33,837 nucleotides of DNA from a bacterium (GTDB taxonomy: Bacteria; Planctomycetota; UBA1135; GCA-002686595), in the NCBI GenBank assembly GCA_024226735.1, contig JAAELL010000074.1:1-33837 (forward strand), given 5' to 3'. Below, one piece after another: positions 8,135 to 16,967 of the stretch; the stretch's first letter is position 1, and the number at the start of each line of letters is the position of its first letter. Under the pieces are notes generated by a model, which was not told the DNA's origin, made no database searches, and saw only the letters and a program-made list of their open reading frames with translations. Both the position numbers and the translations under genes were made by a program.

Positions 8135-9877
8135 ATGTCCACCCAATTCATCCGCTTCGCTTCCGTGATCGCCGCTCTGCACGTTGCTCAAACGGCCGGA
8201 GCCCAGAGCACCTTCAGCATCAACAACGGCAGCGCGACGTTCGGCGCGCCCGACGCGTTCACGAGCACGCCCATCTTGCCGGGCGACATCCTCACGCCGT
8301 CGACCGGCGCCTTCCCCGGCCCGAACCCGCCGGCATTCGGCGCACCGACGCCTCCGGGGACTTCGATGAACACGTACTTGGACCTCGGCTTTCCGGCCGC
8401 GCAACGTCCCGAGATCGACGCGATGTCGTTCGGCGACGACATGCCGGCCCAGCCGGGTGCCGTCATGCCAGGCTCCTACTGGTTCTCGGTCGACGAGGTC
8501 GCGCGCGGCATGCCGAGCATCGCCCCGCCGCCAACCGTGTTCACCGAAGGGGCGATGATGGTCGGGACGTTCACCGACTACGAGGCCGCGGCCGACGTCT
8601 TCACCGACCTCGGCGGCGCCGCGCCGCCGCTCAATCCGACGGCGACCGCCGGCGGCAACATGGGCATGATCGACGGCAACGGCAACCCCAGCCTCACGGG
8701 CGCGGTCTATCCCGGCTTCGGTCTCATCGAGCCCGCGGGCCTGTGGCCGATCACCGGCGACAACGTCGACGCGGTCAACGTGGAAGGTGGTCCCTTGAGC
8801 TACCCGCTCTACTTCTCGCTGGACGCGGACTGGACCGACCCCGTGCTCGGCACCGACCTGCTCGGCAGCGCCGCCGGATTCGGCGCACAGCCCGGCGACG
8901 TTCTGGTCCTTCTGACGCCGGGCGGGCCACCCGAGGCGGTGCCCTACGCGACAGCAGCTCAGCTCGGTCTCGACAACTCCGGCGCCGGAACCGACGACCT
9001 CGACGCGCTCGCGCTCTGGGAGAACGGTGTGCCCGACTTCCAGCCTTCCGAGGAAGCGTACGACTGGATCGGCGGCACGACCGACATGCTCATCTTCTCG
9101 GTGCGCCGCGGCTCCGCGGTCATCGGCGAGATGGATAGCCGGTACGGGCTTCCGATCGAGGAAGGGGATCTCCTTTCGACGCCCTTGGTCGGCGGCGTTT
9201 CGGCCAACCCCTCGATCTGGATCGCGGCGGAGAACCTCGGCCTGCAGACCGCGCGCACGTTCCTCACCGGCGGCAACACCGGCGACGACCTCGACGCGCT
9301 CGACATGCGCAGCCTCTCGTCCGCGGACTGCAACGCGAACGGCATCCCGGACGCGCTCGACATCGTCCTCGGCGACTCGTCGGACTGGAACTTCAACGGC
9401 ATCCCCGACGACTGCGAGCTGATCGCGACCGAGTTCTGCTTCTGCGTCGCGGGGTCGGATCCGTGCGGCAACCCCTACCCGACGGGCGGCTGCACGAACC
9501 AGGCGGGCACCTACGGCGCGATTCTGTCGGCGAGCGGGACCGGAAGCATCAACAACGACGACCTGTTCCTCGACATGATCCAGCTGACACCATCGAACTG
9601 GGGCATCGTCTTCATGGGCACGACCGAGATCCTGCCGATCCAGATGGGCAACGGCATCCGCTGCGTCGGCGGCAACCTGTTCCGCTTCCTGCCCGCGTTC
9701 TGGACGGGCACGGGTTCGGCGAGCTACGGACCAATCGTCGGTCTCTCGCCGAGCACGGGATCGCCGATCGAGGCCGGTGAGACGTGGAACTTCCAGGGCT
9801 GGTACCGCGACCCGGCGGGCCCGTGCACGGAGAACTCGAACGTGACGAACGCGGTGTCGGTGTTGTTCACGCTCTGA
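8135..9877 (+). CDS. Secreted hypothetical protein with calcium-loop motif and C-terminal tag domain
   Basis: 580 residues from ATG 8135; the frame is open further upstream, but the signal peptide (MSTQFIRFASVIAALHVAQT-AGAQ) fixes the start. The body (~25-395) has no family I recognise; it is rich in Gly, Pro and Asp and probably beta-structured. Residues ~398-430 hold two D-x-N-x-N-G-I-P-D units (DCNANGIPDALDIV, DWNFNGIPDDCE), a thrombospondin-3/dockerin-like calcium-binding pattern common in planctomycete secreted proteins. Residues ~434-580 are the window's recurrent C-terminal module in its variant form (NGIRCVGGNLFRF ... ETWNFQGWYRD ... VSVLFTL). It follows the sigma factor in the same direction with a 117-bp gap, so it could be a target of that sigma factor, but this is not shown. 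Confidence 0.85.
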   Translation: MSTQFIRFASVIAALHVAQTAGAQSTFSINNGSATFGAPDAFTSTPILPGDILTPSTGAFPGPNPPAFGAPTPPGTSMNTYLDLGFPAAQRPEIDAMSFGDDMPAQPGAVMPGSYWFSVDEVARGMPSIAPPPTVFTEGAMMVGTFTDYEAAADVFTDLGGAAPPLNPTATAGGNMGMIDGNGNPSLTGAVYPGFGLIEPAGLWPITGDNVDAVNVEGGPLSYPLYFSLDADWTDPVLGTDLLGSAAGFGAQPGDVLVLLTPGGPPEAVPYATAAQLGLDNSGAGTDDLDALALWENGVPDFQPSEEAYDWIGGTTDMLIFSVRRGSAVIGEMDSRYGLPIEEGDLLSTPLVGGVSANPSIWIAAENLGLQTARTFLTGGNTGDDLDALDMRSLSSADCNANGIPDALDIVLGDSSDWNFNGIPDDCELIATEFCFCVAGSDPCGNPYPTGGCTNQAGTYGAILSASGTGSINNDDLFLDMIQLTPSNWGIVFMGTTEILPIQMGNGIRCVGGNLFRFLPAFWTGTGSASYGPIVGLSPSTGSPIEAGETWNFQGWYRDPAGPCTENSNVTNAVSVLFTL

Positions 9878-9897
9878 AAGACAGGAGGAAGGTGGCC

Positions 9898-9932
9898 ACG
9901 GCCCCTCCGCGCTTCGCGCGGCGGGGCCGTTT
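9898..9932 (+). terminator. Rho-independent terminator
   Basis: acggcccc-t-ccgcg and cgcgg-c-ggggccgt pair around a cttcg loop, followed by tttctc. It lies 20 bases after the stop of the secreted protein gene and has the classical stem plus T-tract form. Confidence 0.85.
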
Positions 9933-10070
9933 CTCATTCTGAAGCTGACTCGGGGCAGGTGACGTGGAACGACCGGCTGGACGCCGCGCCCCTCGTCCTC
10001 GCCAGAGTCGGGTCGCTCTATCCTCACGGGGCCGGCATACCGGGAATGTCGATCTTCGCAGGGAGCCCCA

Positions 10071-10490
10071 TCAGCACAACAGCCTGATCCGCTCCTCGAG
10101 CGCCTCCGCCTCGTCGCCGCGGTTCATGCGTCGGATCCGACTGCAGCCTCGGCAACGCGCTCGTCGGCCCACTCGACCTACCCCTCGATCGCTGCCTACG
10201 GTTGCGTCGTGGCCTTCTCGAGTACCGCGACGAACCTCGTACCGAACGTCGCGCACGAAGATGCCGCTCCACATCCCAGTGTGCCCCGGCGCGAAGTTGC
10301 GCGCGTTGCTACGGAACGCGATCGAGCCGCCATCCGCCGAGATGGCGGCCCAGTCGGATGAGCCGACTCCCTGGTGTCCGGCGTCGTTGACGCTCGTGAG
10401 CTCTGTCGAGCAATAGGCCGGATCCTGCACACCCGCGGTGAGAGGGCCGGCGCTCGCCAAAAGCAAGCTCGCGCGGGGATGCGAGCCCAT
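10071..10490 (-). pseudogene. PD40/TolB-like propeller protein, truncated after the first repeat
   Basis: The 139-residue frame begins with a signal-like start (MGSHPRASLLLASAGPLTAG) and then one clear PD40-type repeat: V-N-D-A-G-H-Q-G-V-G-S-S-D, AAISADGGSIAFRSNARNF, then G-I-F-V-R-D-V. Intact relatives carry many such repeats; here the sequence loses all pattern after F-V-R-D-V and becomes an arginine-rich shadow frame to its stop. The ATG overlaps the stop of the propeller gene upstream (TGATG), which would allow translational coupling. It is most likely a 5' stump of a secreted propeller protein; the short product could still be made. Confidence 0.6.
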
Positions 10491-11764
10491 CAGTGAAACA
10501 GCACGCGAACCGCGTCGGAGAAGTTGCTCGAACCAACGTCCCGGAACCAGCACTGAAAGTTCCACGCGTCACCGGGCTGAACCGCCACGGCCGGGCTGAG
10601 CGGCAGCGCTGACAGGTCGATCGTGATGCTCCCCACCGGCCCTTGGATGATCTCACCGGGACGGTTGTAGCGACCGATCCCCGAGCAGCCCTGGAAGCCG
10701 CAGGTGAGGCAGAGCACTCCCTGACTCCCGGGCGGCACGACCTGGCCCTGGTTCGAGCCAACGAGGAAGTAGCCGAACTCGCCGGGCGGTAGGTCTTCCG
10801 CGACCAACGTCACGTCGTTGTCGAGGACCGCGGTGCTGCCTTCGACGCGCATGCGTGCGGCCATTCCAGTCGAATTCGGCTGGGCGGGAGAACAGTAACG
10901 GCTCCCGATCCCCTCCCCCGGAACGGTGAGGAACCATGGTCGGTTGGGGAGCGCAAAGTCACCGAGCAGCGTCCCGCTCGCATCGAAGCGGTGCAGCGAG
11001 CTGCCCGACGCACCGACCCAGAGGGATCCGTCCGGAGCGACCGCGATCCCCGAGACGTAGGTCCCGGGTGGCGTGTAGGGGAACGAGCCGAGCAACGTGC
11101 CGTCCCGCCCGTAGTGCTGAACGAGCTCGGCGTAGTAGAGAACGAGCCACAGGGTGCCGTCGTCCGCTTCGTCGATGTCAGCCGGTTGCTGGTTGCCAGC
11201 GATTGGAAACGAGCCCAACAGGGTACCCGAGCGTTCGAAGTGCCAGACCCGGCGCGCGGAAAAGTCCGTGACCCAGAGCGTGTCCTGAGCATCGACCACC
11301 GAGCCGAACGCGCGGAGCATGCCCGGCGGGCTCAGCGTCATCAAATGCGTGCCCGCCGGCGTGTACAACTCGACTTTGGGCTGGAACGAGTCACAGATCG
11401 CGATCGTCCCGTCGGCGAAGATGCTGACGTCGCCGTTTTGCGACAACACCTCCGGGATCGGGATCGACTGCAGCAAGCTCCCGTCCACGTCGTGGACCAA
11501 GAGCTCGCTCGTCGAACCGTTGATGAACGCCGTGAGCCAATGCCCAGCCGCGTCGATCGCGGCCCCGCTCCAATAGGCGGGTCCCGTCGCTTCGTGCTGC
11601 AGTGTCCCCGACGGGTGGTAATGGCGCAGGCCCCCAGGGGTGATCCCGTTGACGAGGATCTCGCCGGCCTGCACCTGCGGATGGGAAGCCGAAGCGGCAC
11701 CGACTGCGACGCAGCTGGCAAGGAGAGATGCGAGGACTCGACGGGAACTGCAAAAGATCAGCAC
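10490..11764 (-). CDS. Secreted NHL/SMP-30-like beta-propeller protein with C-terminal tag domain
   Basis: 424 residues from a GTG with a good ribosome site (ggagg, 6 bases away). Signal peptide ~1-27 (…LASLLASCVAVGAASA). Residues ~30-285 contain repeated blades with the signatures DADGS/DGT-L-W and H-F-x-x-S-G-T-L-L-G-S-F (repeated at FERSGTLLGSFPIAG, YGRDGTLLGSFPY, FDASGTLLGDF), as in NHL or streptogramin-lyase-like propellers, which bind ligands or act as enzymes outside the cell. No catalytic residues can be assigned. From YC (~289) to the end is the recurrent C-terminal module in its standard form: GEFGYFLVGSNQG, PPGSQGVLCL, GIGRYNRPGE, DAWNFQCWFRD, S-S-N-F-S-D-A-V-R-V-L-F-H. The stop overlaps the start of the PD40 stump. 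Confidence 0.88.
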   Translation of the reverse strand: MLIFCSSRRVLASLLASCVAVGAASASHPQVQAGEILVNGITPGGLRHYHPSGTLQHEATGPAYWSGAAIDAAGHWLTAFINGSTSELLVHDVDGSLLQSIPIPEVLSQNGDVSIFADGTIAICDSFQPKVELYTPAGTHLMTLSPPGMLRAFGSVVDAQDTLWVTDFSARRVWHFERSGTLLGSFPIAGNQQPADIDEADDGTLWLVLYYAELVQHYGRDGTLLGSFPYTPPGTYVSGIAVAPDGSLWVGASGSSLHRFDASGTLLGDFALPNRPWFLTVPGEGIGSRYCSPAQPNSTGMAARMRVEGSTAVLDNDVTLVAEDLPPGEFGYFLVGSNQGQVVPPGSQGVLCLTCGFQGCSGIGRYNRPGEIIQGPVGSITIDLSALPLSPAVAVQPGDAWNFQCWFRDVGSSNFSDAVRVLFH

Positions 11765-11812
11765 GAGGGGCCTCCAACGGCGCTGTGATTGCTCCGTCCC
11801 AACGCTAGCACA

Positions 11813-12246
11813 TCACTCGAGGATCACGGTCACCCCGTCGGGGAAGTTCGACGTCGGTCCCGGGCTGCGGTCGCGGAACCAGATCTGGAAGGACCATGTC
11901 TCGTCCGGCTGGACGCTGACCGGCCCCCGCTCACCGAAGAGTGGGCGCCACTCGCTGTGTTCTCACGTCCGCCAGACACAGCGGCGAACGCGTTCGTGAT
12001 CGAGTTGTTGCTGCCGCCGACGATGCCTCCAAAGCTCTCGAAGCTGTTGTCGAAGCCCGTCACGACATTGTGGGACCCTGTCCGAAGCGTTCCTCCGCCT
12101 GCAGCGTGCTCGTTGTAGCCGACGATCATCTGCGTGGCTGACGCACGGCCGATCTCCAAGCTCGCGAAGCCAGCACCCAGCAGGCACGCAGCCAAGGCCG
12201 CTCCACGTCGAAGACTCCGCTCGTGCAGCATGTTCGATTTGTTCAT
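11813..12246 (-). pseudogene. YadA-like head protein fused out of frame to a C-terminal tag remnant
   Basis: A very strong ribosome site (gaggaggag) lies 7 bases before ATG 12246. The protein starts with a signal peptide (…LRRGAALAACLLGAGFASLE) and then repeats of the trimeric-autotransporter/left-handed beta-roll type: GSHNVVTGFDNSFESFGGIV, GGSNNSITNAFAAVSGGREN, TASGAHSSVSGG. At about 11925-11945 the frame changes and the sequence becomes the last ~38 residues of the recurrent module: VSVQPDETWSFQIWFRDRS, then T-S-N-F-P-D-G-V-T-V-I-L-E and TGA at 11813. The middle of the protein and most of the module are missing, and the two parts are one base out of frame. This looks like an internal deletion of an originally tagged YadA-like secreted protein. 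Confidence 0.75.
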
Positions 12247-12501
12247 GGAATCACTCCTCCTCAAGTACCTCGGCCCCGCTCCTACGAGGCCTCCGTCTAG
12301 AAGGAGAGCCCGTTGCCCCTGTGACGCGACTCGGACAAAAAACCTGGCCACGTCTGGGTAGCGGCTCGTCGACGGTCCGATCGAGGACGTTCTTCTGAAA
12401 TCGGACGGACACCGTCTGACTCCATCTCTGGCGTAACTCGCCCATGCGGAGTCGCCATCGATGGTCCCGGTCTCCCTCCCGAGACCCAGGCCACCTCTGC
12501 C
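12247..12501. other. Divergent intergenic region
   Basis: 255 bp between the YadA-like pseudogene (leftward) and the FG-GAP pseudogene (rightward). Apart from the ribosome site of the leftward gene no clear promoter, hairpin or repeat was seen. Confidence 0.4.
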
Positions 12502-13045
12502 ATGAAGTTCCCTCGCGTCTACCTCTACGCGTCTGTCCTCCTTCTTCCGGCTCCGCTCCCGGCCCAAACCCTGTGCGTCGGCGCCGCGCCGACGTCGACG
12601 AGCCCCAATGAGCGACTGGGCAACCGCGTCGCCGTCGACGGATCGCTCCTCGCCGCGACCACGACCCCTGCGTTCACTCCACCCGACGGCCGCGTGCTCG
12701 TCTACGAGCGCGCGGCGGGCGCGTGGGAACCGTTCGCCGAGCTCAGCCCCGCAACGGTTCTTGGCACCTCATCGATCGGCCCGGCGCTCGACGTCGACGG
12801 GACGCGCCTGGCCGTCTCCGGCATCGTCGGTGGGCGCGGCACGGTGTTCGTCCTCGAACGCCGTCCGGAGGGCATGATCGAAACGTTCCGTTGGAGTCGC
12901 CGCACGGGGTCAACTTGGACGGCTTCGGCGCGGCGTTGACCCTCGACGGCGACCGAATGGCCGTCGGCGCCCCCTTCGCGTTCGCGCCAGGACTCCCTGG
13001 CGGAGCGGCGTACGTCTTCCCCGACGCCGACCTCGAACACGACGC
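12502..13045 (+). pseudogene. FG-GAP (integrin-like propeller) repeat protein, frameshifted and truncated
   Basis: Starts with a signal peptide (MKFPRVYLYASVLLLPAPLPAQ) and runs into FG-GAP repeats: ERLGNRVAVDGSLLAATT, GRVLVYERAAGAWEPFAEL, A-L-D-V-D-G-T-R-L-A-V-S, GRGTVFVLER. At about 12880-12900 the frame changes; the next repeat continues in another frame as L-D-G-F-G-A-A-L-T-L-D-G-D-R-M-A-V-G-A-P and GGAAYVFPDADLE, and then homology ends near 13045. Intact relatives have about seven such repeats and, in this window's style, would be expected to end with the tag module. Both a frameshift and a 3' loss are present. Confidence 0.75.
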
Positions 13046-13077
13046 GCGGTCTGGCCATCGCGTTCCGGTGAAGCGCA

Positions 13078-13104
13078 GGAGGGGTCCGAGAGATCGGCCC
13101 CTCC
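13078..13104. terminator. Hairpin with GAGA loop between convergent genes
   Basis: ggagggg-t-ccga and tcgg-cccctcc pair around a gaga tetraloop, with one bulged T. It lies 18 bases past the stop of the leftward IgGFc-like gene and downstream of the rightward FG-GAP relic, so it is probably the terminator between them. There is no T tract. Confidence 0.5.
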
Positions 13105-13121
13105 CGCGCAAGGCTCGCCCA

Positions 13122-14876
13122 TCAGTTGAAGCTCACGCTCACGCCGTTCGTGAAGTTCGACGTCGGTCCCGGGTTGTTGTCGCGGAACCAGGCCTGGAAG
13201 TTCCAGGTATCGCCAGCCACCAGGCTCACGTGACCCGTCGCCGTCGGAACGAAAGTGAGGTCGACCTGCATCGAGAACTCACCCGCAGGCCCCGAGTTCA
13301 GCACGTTCTGGATGTATCGCCCGAGGTCGTCCCCCACACCCAGGCACAGGTTGCCCTGCGATCCCGGCGGGCTGAGGAAGCCCTGACTGGAGCTCGCGAG
13401 AAAATAGCCGAACTGGGATGCGGGAAGGGCCGACGCTGTCAGGTGAAGGTCATTCGCTGATGCGTCCGATGACCCACTGCCCGAGAGCACGGCAGCCATC
13501 CCGCTCGAGTTCAGGTTGGCGTCGCAGTAGGGCAAGATGAAGTCGCAGACCGCCGTCGTCGCCGTGCTCACGCCACCGGGATATAGGTAGGAGTCGTTCA
13601 GACTGACACCTTCGACGGTGATCCAGTGCGGTCTGCTCGATGACGTCGTGTGCGCACCGTGCCCCAGTTGAATGCGCGCCACGGAGAAGTCGCTCTCGCA
13701 GGCGCTTCCCACGCTCGAGAATTCGGAGGCAGGAATGGGGATGCCGTCCAGGGTGATCGTTCCGCTCGCAACGTCGAAGTCATCGGCGTAGACCGTCACG
13801 TAGTGGGCTCCGAACTGCGCTCCACCGACCGCGCAGAAGGTGTAGTCGTTGCCGTAGCGGTCGACCGGAACGATGTTGCCCATGGCGGGGTCACCCGGAT
13901 TCTCGCCCGTCATGTACTGGACGACGAAGATCGGGTTGTTGGCCGAGAACACGTGGTTCCCCAGGAGGGGCGCCGGCTCGTGGAACTCCCCGCGCTCCAG
14001 GCTCGCGAGGGGGGCGTTGTCCATGAGTACGTTGGTTCCGTCCTCCGCGGCGATGATGCGATAGACGGATCCGCTCGGGTTGCCCGGCAGGTCCGCAACG
14101 AGCATCGTCCTGCCCCATTCTCGAACCGGCAACGCGACCTCGTAGATGTGGTCACTGCAGCAGTCGTCCAGTGTCGGAACCCTGGCGCATTCACTCCCGT
14201 TCGTGACTCCGATGGGCTTGGAGGACGTGATGATCGTTCCGGTGAGGCTCCCGCTGGTCACGAGCCCTTCGCCCTGGTAGCCCTCCCCGGCCTGGAGGAC
14301 GACGGAGAAGGCCACGTTCTTCACGTGCCCCACCAGGTCGTCGGTTGGAATGATCGAGACCGTCGTGTCGTCGTACGCCGCATGCACGACGAACTCCGCA
14401 GGCCCCGCCCACGAGCAGGGCTCGTAGTCCGCGAGAATGTACTCGTTGCTCATCGCGCTGACCGGCAGACACAGCGCGGCGTCGGACGAGTACGGGACGC
14501 GGTTGACCGAGAACGCGACGAAGTCGTCGGGGGCCGAGGCGCGCACGCAGTTGTTGCTGACTTGATCGGCTGTCCAGCAGTTCGCCGGGCTCGAGCACGG
14601 GGTGGTCGTGTTCGGGAGCGTCACGATCGTGATCGCGCCAGGAACGACGACCTCGACCGTGACGAAGGTCGGAGCGTTGACCGGGTACTCGACCGTGACC
14701 GAGGTCGGCACGTCGCTGGTGAGGTGCAGCTCGAGTGCGTGTGTCCCGTTGGTGGCGCCCAGGGTCGACGGCAGCCAGGAGATGATGAAGTCGTTGCCCT
14801 TGTTGCCCTGGGCGCTCGCTTGCTGTCCTCCAAGGAACAGAGCGAAGAGGATCGGTAGCACAGTGGTGCGTTGCAT
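13122..14876 (-). CDS. Secreted IgGFc-binding-like protein with C-terminal tag domain (copy A)
   Basis: 584 residues when started at ATG 14876, which has ggag 8 bases upstream; a GTG three codons earlier (14885) is the longer alternative. The signal peptide is MQRTTVLPILFALFLGGQQA-SAQ. The body resembles the IgGFc-binding N-terminal domain family: SNEYILADYEPC, PAEFVVHAAYDDTTVSIIPT, LQAGEGYQGE, SSKPIGVTNGSEC, NPIFVVQYMTGENPGDPAMG. Such proteins are secreted beta-rich adhesin-like proteins of unknown ligand. Residues ~450-584 are the recurrent module in its best-preserved form (QFGYFLASSSQG, PPGSQGNLCLG, DTWNFQAWFRDNN, TSNFTNGVSVSFN). A close paralogue lies at 25179-26930 in the opposite orientation, and similarity extends into the 5' leader (ggagaaacacc). 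Confidence 0.9.
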   Translation of the reverse strand: MQRTTVLPILFALFLGGQQASAQGNKGNDFIISWLPSTLGATNGTHALELHLTSDVPTSVTVEYPVNAPTFVTVEVVVPGAITIVTLPNTTTPCSSPANCWTADQVSNNCVRASAPDDFVAFSVNRVPYSSDAALCLPVSAMSNEYILADYEPCSWAGPAEFVVHAAYDDTTVSIIPTDDLVGHVKNVAFSVVLQAGEGYQGEGLVTSGSLTGTIITSSKPIGVTNGSECARVPTLDDCCSDHIYEVALPVREWGRTMLVADLPGNPSGSVYRIIAAEDGTNVLMDNAPLASLERGEFHEPAPLLGNHVFSANNPIFVVQYMTGENPGDPAMGNIVPVDRYGNDYTFCAVGGAQFGAHYVTVYADDFDVASGTITLDGIPIPASEFSSVGSACESDFSVARIQLGHGAHTTSSSRPHWITVEGVSLNDSYLYPGGVSTATTAVCDFILPYCDANLNSSGMAAVLSGSGSSDASANDLHLTASALPASQFGYFLASSSQGFLSPPGSQGNLCLGVGDDLGRYIQNVLNSGPAGEFSMQVDLTFVPTATGHVSLVAGDTWNFQAWFRDNNPGPTSNFTNGVSVSFN

Positions 14877-15002
14877 GTCTGTCACTCCGCGTCTGGGTGT
14901 TTCTCCGTCGGCCGACCTTGACCGGCACAGGCCCTCGGGGCGGCCGGTGAGAATCTCTGACGCGAGATCCGAAAAGCGCGCCCCGACCTACAATCGCCGT
15001 CC

Positions 15003-16967
15003 ATGCTCACGGGTCGCCAGCGAGCTGCCCTCGTCCTCGTTCTCCTCGTCGCCGTCGCGGTCGGGGCGTGGCTCGCGAGGAGCTCGGAGGACGACGGAGT
15101 CCCTACGCTGGGTCCATCCGCGGAGGCCTCCGACGAGCCCGCAGCCCCGGACTCCGGCTCGACCGCGGTGCCCCTGGCTCGTTCGCCCGTCATCGGCCGC
15201 GTAGTCGACCAACGGACGGGCGAGCCCGTGCCCGCGCTGGACTTGACGATCGCCTGCCAGGTGCCGACCACGGCGCGCACCGATCGCGACGGGTCGTTCG
15301 AGTCCGAGCACTCGGCTCCGCGGACCTCGCTGACGATCTCCATCGAGGATGCGGGTGGTTGGGTGACCCGGTTCGAAGCGGAGCACGTGCCACGCACCGA
15401 GCCGTTGAACGTTCCGGTTCCGATCGGCCCGACCTACCCCCTGCTCGTGCCGAGCGGCTTCGTCGCCGGGGACTGGGAAGCGCGCGTCGTCGAGACGCGG
15501 CAGCCGCGGGACGTGGCCGGTCGCCTCGAGGTCCTGGAGGACGATCTGCGCATGGTCGCGCGCGGCCGTACGGGACGCCTGGACTTACTCAAGGTCAGAG
15601 GCCAGCGCGGCGGCGAGCCGTATGGAACCGACCTGTCGGACAGGCGCTGGCCGTGGATCCCCGTGCGCAACGGTGCCCCACCATGGGTGCGCTACCGGCG
15701 CGTCCTCTTCGAAGCGGACGACGCGTACGAGCGCCGGCTCGAGTTGCGGCGCATCGATGGCTCGCGCGTAGCCAGGGCGACGGTCACGGGCGTGATCGGG
15801 ATCCACGACCCCGTGCGTGTCGACCGAGGCGAGCCAGAGCCGTTCGGAGTCCTCTCGGGTCGGATCGACCTCGCCGGCGCAGCGCCGCGCGCAACCGTCG
15901 TCCTCTTGCCCACGCCCGACGAGGCCACGGCGGCCGATCGGCCGCCTTACTTCGAGGAGCTACTCACCTGGACCGACGGCAACTTCACGTTCGATCGCGT
16001 TCCGATCGGCACGAGGACGGCGCTGGTGTACGCGGCCAACTGCGAGCTGGTGAGAACCGAGGTCAACGTCGAACGCGGCCGCAACGCGTTCCCCGAGGTT
16101 CGGCTCGCGCGCCAAGGGCAAGTCGGGTTCAAGGTCAAGTTCCGCAACGCGCGACGCCCGACGTATCAGCGCTACTGCGCCATCGTGCGGCTCGTGGAGG
16201 CCGGCCCCTACGCGCGCGCGTGGTACCAGCTCGACGGATCCAGCGGAGGCCTCGGGGCAATCTGGCTGCACGATATCCCAGACGCGCAGTACGACTTCCG
16301 TGGTGTCGGCTCCAACCTACTGCCGCACTGGGAGCCCCAGCGCTTCGTGCTCGAACCCGGGGAACGGTTCCTGCACGTGGTGCCGCCCGAGGACATGGCC
16401 TCATACGGCTTCGAGGTAACGACGGCCTACGGCCCGCCCCAAACGGAAGTCCGCGTCTACTTCGGACCGGGAGGCGGCCTGGACCTGAGCAAGGTCTGGG
16501 ACTCGGACAGACGCTGGTCGATACCATCGACGACGCCCTTGCGCTGGACCGTTTGGGCGAACGGGCACGCGCCCGTCAGCGGAACGGAAGCCGACTTCGC
16601 CGCCGCGGGCGACGAGAGGATCGCGAAGGTCACTCTGAGCGAGGGCTGGGGAGCACAGCTCTACTTCCGAGCCGGAAACCCGAACCGGATGACCGACTCG
16701 GGTCCGTGGGAGCGCTTCAACTTCGTCAACGGCGAGATCGGCGCGTGGGCGGGGCCGCCCCTCGAAGGCGTTCGGGTGCTGGCCGGCACGCTCGCCGGAA
16801 AGAGCGACTCCGAGGGGTTCGTGTCGCTCACCTCACCCGACCGTCCCAGCGAGCTCGAGCTGGTCGCACCCGGCTGGAGGCTGGCCGGCGTCGAGAGAAT
16901 CAGCTACTCCCCGCGGCGGGATCGGCACCTGCGTCACAGGCACGTCGTTTGGATGGAGAGGCAGTGA
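15003..16967 (+). CDS. Membrane-anchored carboxypeptidase-regulatory-like protein
   Basis: 654 residues. A single N-terminal transmembrane anchor (AALVLVLLVAVAVGAWLA) is followed by a low-complexity linker and then repeated transthyretin-like units of the carboxypeptidase regulatory-like type: VIGRVVDQRTGEPVPALDL ... TARTDRDGSFE, and FGVLSGRIDLAGAAPRATVV ... WTDGNFTFDRVPIG. The rest is beta-rich, with no catalytic motif. It probably faces the periplasm or surface and binds protein or sugar; function unknown. It diverges from IgGFc copy A across ~126 bp. The frame stays open after the TGA at 16965 for a further 54 codons that look protein-coding (see next entry), so the original gene may have been longer. 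Confidence 0.8.
   Translation: MLTGRQRAALVLVLLVAVAVGAWLARSSEDDGVPTLGPSAEASDEPAAPDSGSTAVPLARSPVIGRVVDQRTGEPVPALDLTIACQVPTTARTDRDGSFESEHSAPRTSLTISIEDAGGWVTRFEAEHVPRTEPLNVPVPIGPTYPLLVPSGFVAGDWEARVVETRQPRDVAGRLEVLEDDLRMVARGRTGRLDLLKVRGQRGGEPYGTDLSDRRWPWIPVRNGAPPWVRYRRVLFEADDAYERRLELRRIDGSRVARATVTGVIGIHDPVRVDRGEPEPFGVLSGRIDLAGAAPRATVVLLPTPDEATAADRPPYFEELLTWTDGNFTFDRVPIGTRTALVYAANCELVRTEVNVERGRNAFPEVRLARQGQVGFKVKFRNARRPTYQRYCAIVRLVEAGPYARAWYQLDGSSGGLGAIWLHDIPDAQYDFRGVGSNLLPHWEPQRFVLEPGERFLHVVPPEDMASYGFEVTTAYGPPQTEVRVYFGPGGGLDLSKVWDSDRRWSIPSTTPLRWTVWANGHAPVSGTEADFAAAGDERIAKVTLSEGWGAQLYFRAGNPNRMTDSGPWERFNFVNGEIGAWAGPPLEGVRVLAGTLAGKSDSEGFVSLTSPDRPSELELVAPGWRLAGVERISYSPRRDRHLRHRHVVWMERQ

Noticed and set aside
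7475-10027. An 850-codon minus-strand open frame over the sigma factor and the secreted protein
   Set aside because: It has no ribosome site, is Arg-rich and lies wholly antisense to two well-supported genes.
13650-14858. A 402-codon plus-strand frame opposite IgGFc copy A
   Set aside because: Antisense shadow; the minus strand has signal peptide, conserved paralogue and tag module.
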